NCBI RefSeq assembly: GCF_000168975.1
Contig: NZ_AAUW01000001.1
Location: forward strand, 186,001 to 250,000
Reading direction: 5' to 3'
Source of the DNA: Roseibium aggregatum IAM 12614
GTDB taxonomy: Bacteria > Pseudomonadota > Alphaproteobacteria > Rhizobiales > Stappiaceae
DNA: 64,000 nt
Shown here: positions 61,030-64,000 of the stretch, piece by piece
How positions within the stretch are numbered: the stretch's first letter is position 1
Layout: each line of letters opens with the position of its first letter
Position numbers and translations under genes: made by a program
The notes under the pieces: model-generated
What the model was told of the DNA's origin: nothing
What the model saw: the letters and a program-made list of their open reading frames with translations, nothing else
Database searches by the model: none

Positions 61030-61043
61030 GGTTCACCGTGTTC

Positions 61044-61063
61044 CTACGGTATTGGCACCGTAG
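61044..61063. promoter_or_regulatory. 20-bp palindrome, likely LuxR-type operator
   Basis: CTACGGT and ACCGTAG are perfect 7-bp half-sites separated by ATTGGC. A third near-copy, GACGGTAG, lies 4 bases after. The site is 14 bases from the regulator start and about 50 from the peptidase start. Confidence 0.65.
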
Positions 61064-61114
61064 ATTGACGGTAGCATAGTTCTCGCCTGATTTTCCAACG
61101 GGAGGTGGGACAGG

Positions 61115-62440
61115 ATGGCGCTTGCAGACGATCTGATCCGTGAAATTGACGGAAGACGCGAAGATCTGATCGCGCTGACGCAGGACCTTCTGCGTATTCC
61201 CACGCTCAACCCTCCCGGCGAGAACTACCGGGAAATCTGCGACTATCTTCAGAAGCGACTGTCCAGGTCCGGTTTCGACATCGAACTGATCCGGGCCCAC
61301 GGCACACCGGGCGACAGCGACAGATATCCGCGCTGGAACATCATCGCGCGCCGCGATGGCGACCGCCCCGGCGAATGCGTGCATTTCAACAGTCATATCG
61401 ATGTGGTCGACGTTGGCCACGGCTGGACGAAAGATCCCTTCGGTGGAGAACTCATCGACGGCAAGATCTATGGCCGGGGTGCCTGCGACATGAAGGGCGG
61501 CCTTGCCGCCAGCATCGTCGCGGCCGAGGCTTTCCTGGCGGTCTGCCCGGATTTCGCCGGGGCCATCGAGATCAGCGGCACGGCGGACGAGGAATCAGGT
61601 GGCTACGGCGGCGTCGCCTATCTCGCAGGCAAGGGCTACTTCAGCCCGGACCGGGTTCAGCATGTCATCATTCCCGAACCGCTCAACAAGGACCGTATCT
61701 GCCTCGGTCACAGAGGCGTCTGGTGGGCGGAACTGGAAACCTTCGGGGAGATCGCCCATGGCTCGATGCCGTTCCTCGGTGATTGCGCCGTCCGGCACAT
61801 GGGCGCGGTGATCGACGAAATGGAGCAGAGCCTGTTTCCGGCGCTTGCGCAAAAGCGAACCGAAATGCCTGTGGTCCCGGAAGGGGCCAAGCAGTCTACG
61901 CTCAACATCAATTCCATCCACGGTGGCCAGTCGGAAGGTGAAGCGGATTTCACCGGCCTTCCGAGCCCCTGCGTGCCGGACAGTTGCCGGATGGTGATCG
62001 ACCGCCGGTTCCTGCTGGAGGAAAACATCGACGACGTGCAGGCGGAAGTTCTGGAAGTGCTGAAGACGGTCGAAGGCCGGCGCGACAAGTTCCGCTATGA
62101 CCTGCGCGAATTGCACAGGGTGCTGCCGACCATGACGGAAAAGGACGCACCCGTCGTGCGGACCGTCGCCAAGGCGATTGCCGAGACCATGGGCCGTGAA
62201 GCGGAGTATGTCGTCAGTCCGGGCACATACGACCAGAAGCACATCGACCGCATCGGTAAACTGAAAAATTGCATCGCCTATGGCCCGGGCATTCTGGATC
62301 TGGCACATAAACCGGACGAATATGTGGGAGTGGATGACATGCTCGATTCTGCGAAGGTGATGGGCCGTTCGCTGATCGAGCTGTTGGCAAGGCCTTGCGA
62401 AAGCAGCCTCAATAAAGGGGGAAGTCATGCGTTTGCGTAA
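61115..62440 (+). CDS. M20-family amidohydrolase (ArgE/DapE type)
   Basis: This 441-residue protein has the M20 zinc site: FNSHIDVVDVGHGWTKDPFGGELIDGKIYGRGACDMKGGLA (His, Asp), the catalytic GTADEESGGYGG glutamate and later ligands in the second half. Members deacylate acetylornithine, succinyl-diaminopimelate or other N-acyl amino acids. GGGAGG precedes the ATG. The gene overlaps the binding-protein gene by 14 bases, so both may serve uptake and hydrolysis of the same N-acyl compound or peptide. Confidence 0.87.
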   Translation: MALADDLIREIDGRREDLIALTQDLLRIPTLNPPGENYREICDYLQKRLSRSGFDIELIRAHGTPGDSDRYPRWNIIARRDGDRPGECVHFNSHIDVVDVGHGWTKDPFGGELIDGKIYGRGACDMKGGLAASIVAAEAFLAVCPDFAGAIEISGTADEESGGYGGVAYLAGKGYFSPDRVQHVIIPEPLNKDRICLGHRGVWWAELETFGEIAHGSMPFLGDCAVRHMGAVIDEMEQSLFPALAQKRTEMPVVPEGAKQSTLNINSIHGGQSEGEADFTGLPSPCVPDSCRMVIDRRFLLEENIDDVQAEVLEVLKTVEGRRDKFRYDLRELHRVLPTMTEKDAPVVRTVAKAIAETMGREAEYVVSPGTYDQKHIDRIGKLKNCIAYGPGILDLAHKPDEYVGVDDMLDSAKVMGRSLIELLARPCESSLNKGGSHAFA

Positions 62441-63911
62441 GTTTGGATTGGGTCTGGTCAGTGCTTTGGCACTGGCAGCGAGCATGGGAGTGGCCCATGC
62501 AAAGAGCGATATCGTGGTGGCCATGCAACTGGAACCGCCTCATCTGGACCCGACTGGTGCCGCTGCGGGCGCGATTGATTCCGTTCTTTATTCCAACGTC
62601 TTCGAAGGGCTGACCCGCTTCGGCCCCGATGGCTCGGTCAACCCGGGCCTTGCCGAAAGCTGGGAGATTTCCGAGGACGGCAAGACCTACACCTTCAAGC
62701 TGCATGAAGGCGTGAAATTTCATGATGGATCGGATCTGACGGCAGACGACGTCAAGTTCAGTCTGGATCGTGCACGCGCCGACGATAGCCAGAACGCGCA
62801 AAAGGCGCTGTTCACCGGCATCGAAACCGTCGAAGTGGTTGATCCGCTGACCGTGAAAGTGACGCTCAAGGAGCCGAACGGCAGTTTCCTGTTCAACATG
62901 GCCTGGGGCGATGCGGTTATCGTCGCGCCGGAATCCATCGGCGATATCAAGAGTAAGCCAATCGGCACGGGTGCCTTCAAGTTCACCAACTGGGTGCAGG
63001 GCGACCGTATCGATCTGGAAAAGAACGCCGATTACTGGGGTGAACCGGCGAAGCTCGACAAGGTCACCTTCAAGTTCATTTCCGATCCGACGGCGGCCTT
63101 TGCTGCCGTGATGGCGGAAGACGTCAATGCTTTTGTCGGTTTTCCGGCACCGGAAAACCTGCCGCAGTTCGAAGCCGATTCCCGCTTCCAGGTGCTGGTC
63201 GGCTCGACCGAAGGCGAGACCATTCTTGCCGCCAACAACAAGCTGCCGCCGCTCGACAACATCAAGGTGCGTGAGGCGATTGCCCATGCGGTTGACCGGC
63301 AGGCGATCATCGATGGCGCCATGTTCGGCTACGGCACGCCGATCGGCACCCATTTCGCGCCGCATAGTCCTGATTACGTCGATCTGACGGCGAACAGCCA
63401 GTACGATCCGGAACTTGCCAAGAAGCTGCTGGCCGAGGCCGGTTACGCGGAGGGGTTCACCACCACGCTCAAGCTGCCGCCGCCTTCCTACGCCCGCCGT
63501 GGCGGGGAGATCATCGCGGCACAGCTGCGCGCTGTCGGCATCGAAACCGAGATCAGCAATCTGGAATGGGCGCAGTGGCTGGAACAGGTGTTCAAGGGCA
63601 AGGATTTTGGCCTGACGATCGTCAGCCATACCGAGCCGATGGATATCGGCATCTATGCCCGGCCGGACTACTATTTCCAGTATGACAATGCGGACTTCCA
63701 GAAGCTCTTTGCCGATCTGACGGCGGAGGACGATCCGGAAAAACGGTCAGTCTTGTTGAAACAGGCCCAGGAGATGATCTCCAAGGATTACGTCAACACC
63801 TACCTGTTCCAGCTCGCGTTCCCGACCATCGCCGATGCCAAGATCAAGGGCCTCTGGGAAAACCAGCCGACCCAGGCAACGGACCTGACGGCGGTCTACT
63901 GGGAAGACTGA
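62427..63911 (+). CDS. Peptide-type ABC substrate-binding protein (SBP family 5)
   Basis: This 494-residue protein has a Sec signal peptide (about residues 1-25, ending VAHA) and the family 5 fold: VAMQLEPPHLDPTGAAAGAIDSVLYSNVFEGL, then YTFKLHEGVKFHDGSDLTADDVKFSLDRA and KPIGTGAFKFTNWVQGDRIDLEKNADYWG. GGGGAAG precedes its ATG. It is the last gene in the window and its permease partners would lie past the end or elsewhere. A strong terminator follows, so it ends its transcript here. Confidence 0.9.
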   Translation: MRLRKFGLGLVSALALAASMGVAHAKSDIVVAMQLEPPHLDPTGAAAGAIDSVLYSNVFEGLTRFGPDGSVNPGLAESWEISEDGKTYTFKLHEGVKFHDGSDLTADDVKFSLDRARADDSQNAQKALFTGIETVEVVDPLTVKVTLKEPNGSFLFNMAWGDAVIVAPESIGDIKSKPIGTGAFKFTNWVQGDRIDLEKNADYWGEPAKLDKVTFKFISDPTAAFAAVMAEDVNAFVGFPAPENLPQFEADSRFQVLVGSTEGETILAANNKLPPLDNIKVREAIAHAVDRQAIIDGAMFGYGTPIGTHFAPHSPDYVDLTANSQYDPELAKKLLAEAGYAEGFTTTLKLPPPSYARRGGEIIAAQLRAVGIETEISNLEWAQWLEQVFKGKDFGLTIVSHTEPMDIGIYARPDYYFQYDNADFQKLFADLTAEDDPEKRSVLLKQAQEMISKDYVNTYLFQLAFPTIADAKIKGLWENQPTQATDLTAVYWED

Positions 63912-63925
63912 TCCGAACTGCACAG

Positions 63926-63958
63926 AAGATGCCCGCGCCGGGTGTGCGGGCATCTTTC
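63926..63958 (+). terminator. Intrinsic terminator after the binding-protein gene
   Basis: AAGATGCCCGC (63926-63936) pairs perfectly with GCGGGCATCTT (63946-63956) across a nine-base loop, followed by a short T stretch (CTTTC). Confidence 0.7.
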
Positions 63959-64000
63959 ATCCCTCCTTTCCTTTTGACGGTATCTGACTGCCGATAGGCA

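Overview
The window is high-GC DNA from an alphaproteobacterium. The codon use, the two intergenic palindromic repeat families, the class III cyclase, the FliK/FlhB-like pair and the density of ABC-fed catabolic operons suggest a free-living or marine member of the Hyphomicrobiales, perhaps Stappiaceae (Roseibium/Labrenzia-like). That placement is an inference from family resemblance, not a measured result. Nothing here looks like a prophage, CRISPR locus or large island. The only mobile element is one IS481-family insertion sequence next to a tRNA-Ser gene.

Layout: 1-6.6 kb holds housekeeping and stress genes: a truncated adenylate/guanylate cyclase, an SDR dehydrogenase, a YibI/YibH-like membrane pair, a SoxR gene divergent from a VOC-family gene with a textbook SoxR promoter between them, and several small proteins. 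6.8-9.7 kb is a FliK-like/FlhB-C-terminal-like pair. 9.9-11.8 kb is gatB plus a GFA-family protein. 12.1-14.4 kb is a polar amino acid ABC importer without its ATPase. 14.4-19.7 kb has a GT39-type membrane glycosyltransferase, an acetyltransferase, an NTF2-like protein, two tandem DUF2147 proteins, a Sel1-like small protein with a structured leader, and a DUF930 protein. 20.3-21.7 kb is tRNA-Ser(GCU) followed by the IS. 21.9-23.1 kb is gph plus a thioredoxin-fold protein.

The second half is a chain of catabolic modules. (a) 23.2-36.7 kb: a divergent regulon with a peptide-type ABC importer and a PYROXD2/phytoene-dehydrogenase-like flavoprotein on the minus strand, and a metal-dependent cyclase/hydrolase, a second such flavoprotein, a MarR regulator and a two-subunit indolepyruvate:ferredoxin oxidoreductase on the plus strand. 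Its substrate is not recognised, and it is the best candidate here for an undescribed pathway. (b) 37.1-44.9 kb: a kynureninase-like PLP enzyme divergent from a GntR regulator, a VOC-plus-bicupin fusion and a complete LIV-type importer. (c) 44.9-49.8 kb: methionine gamma-lyase (mdeA) and an AceE-like 2-oxoacid dehydrogenase E1 (mdeB), each divergent from its own Lrp-family regulator and each with a palindromic candidate operator. (d) 50.2-60.4 kb: a complete set for non-phosphorylating L-fucose (or related 6-deoxy sugar) breakdown: mutarotase, sugar dehydrogenase, lactonase, UxaA-type dehydratase, SDR dehydrogenase, FAH-type diketo-acid hydrolase, sugar ABC importer and GntR regulator. (e) 60.5-63.9 kb: a PAS-LuxR regulator divergent from an M20 amidohydrolase and a peptide-type binding protein, with a perfect palindrome between them.

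Intergenic DNA around modules b-d carries at least two families of short palindromic repeats. Starts were chosen by ribosome binding site and family alignment, so several differ from the longest possible reading frame.
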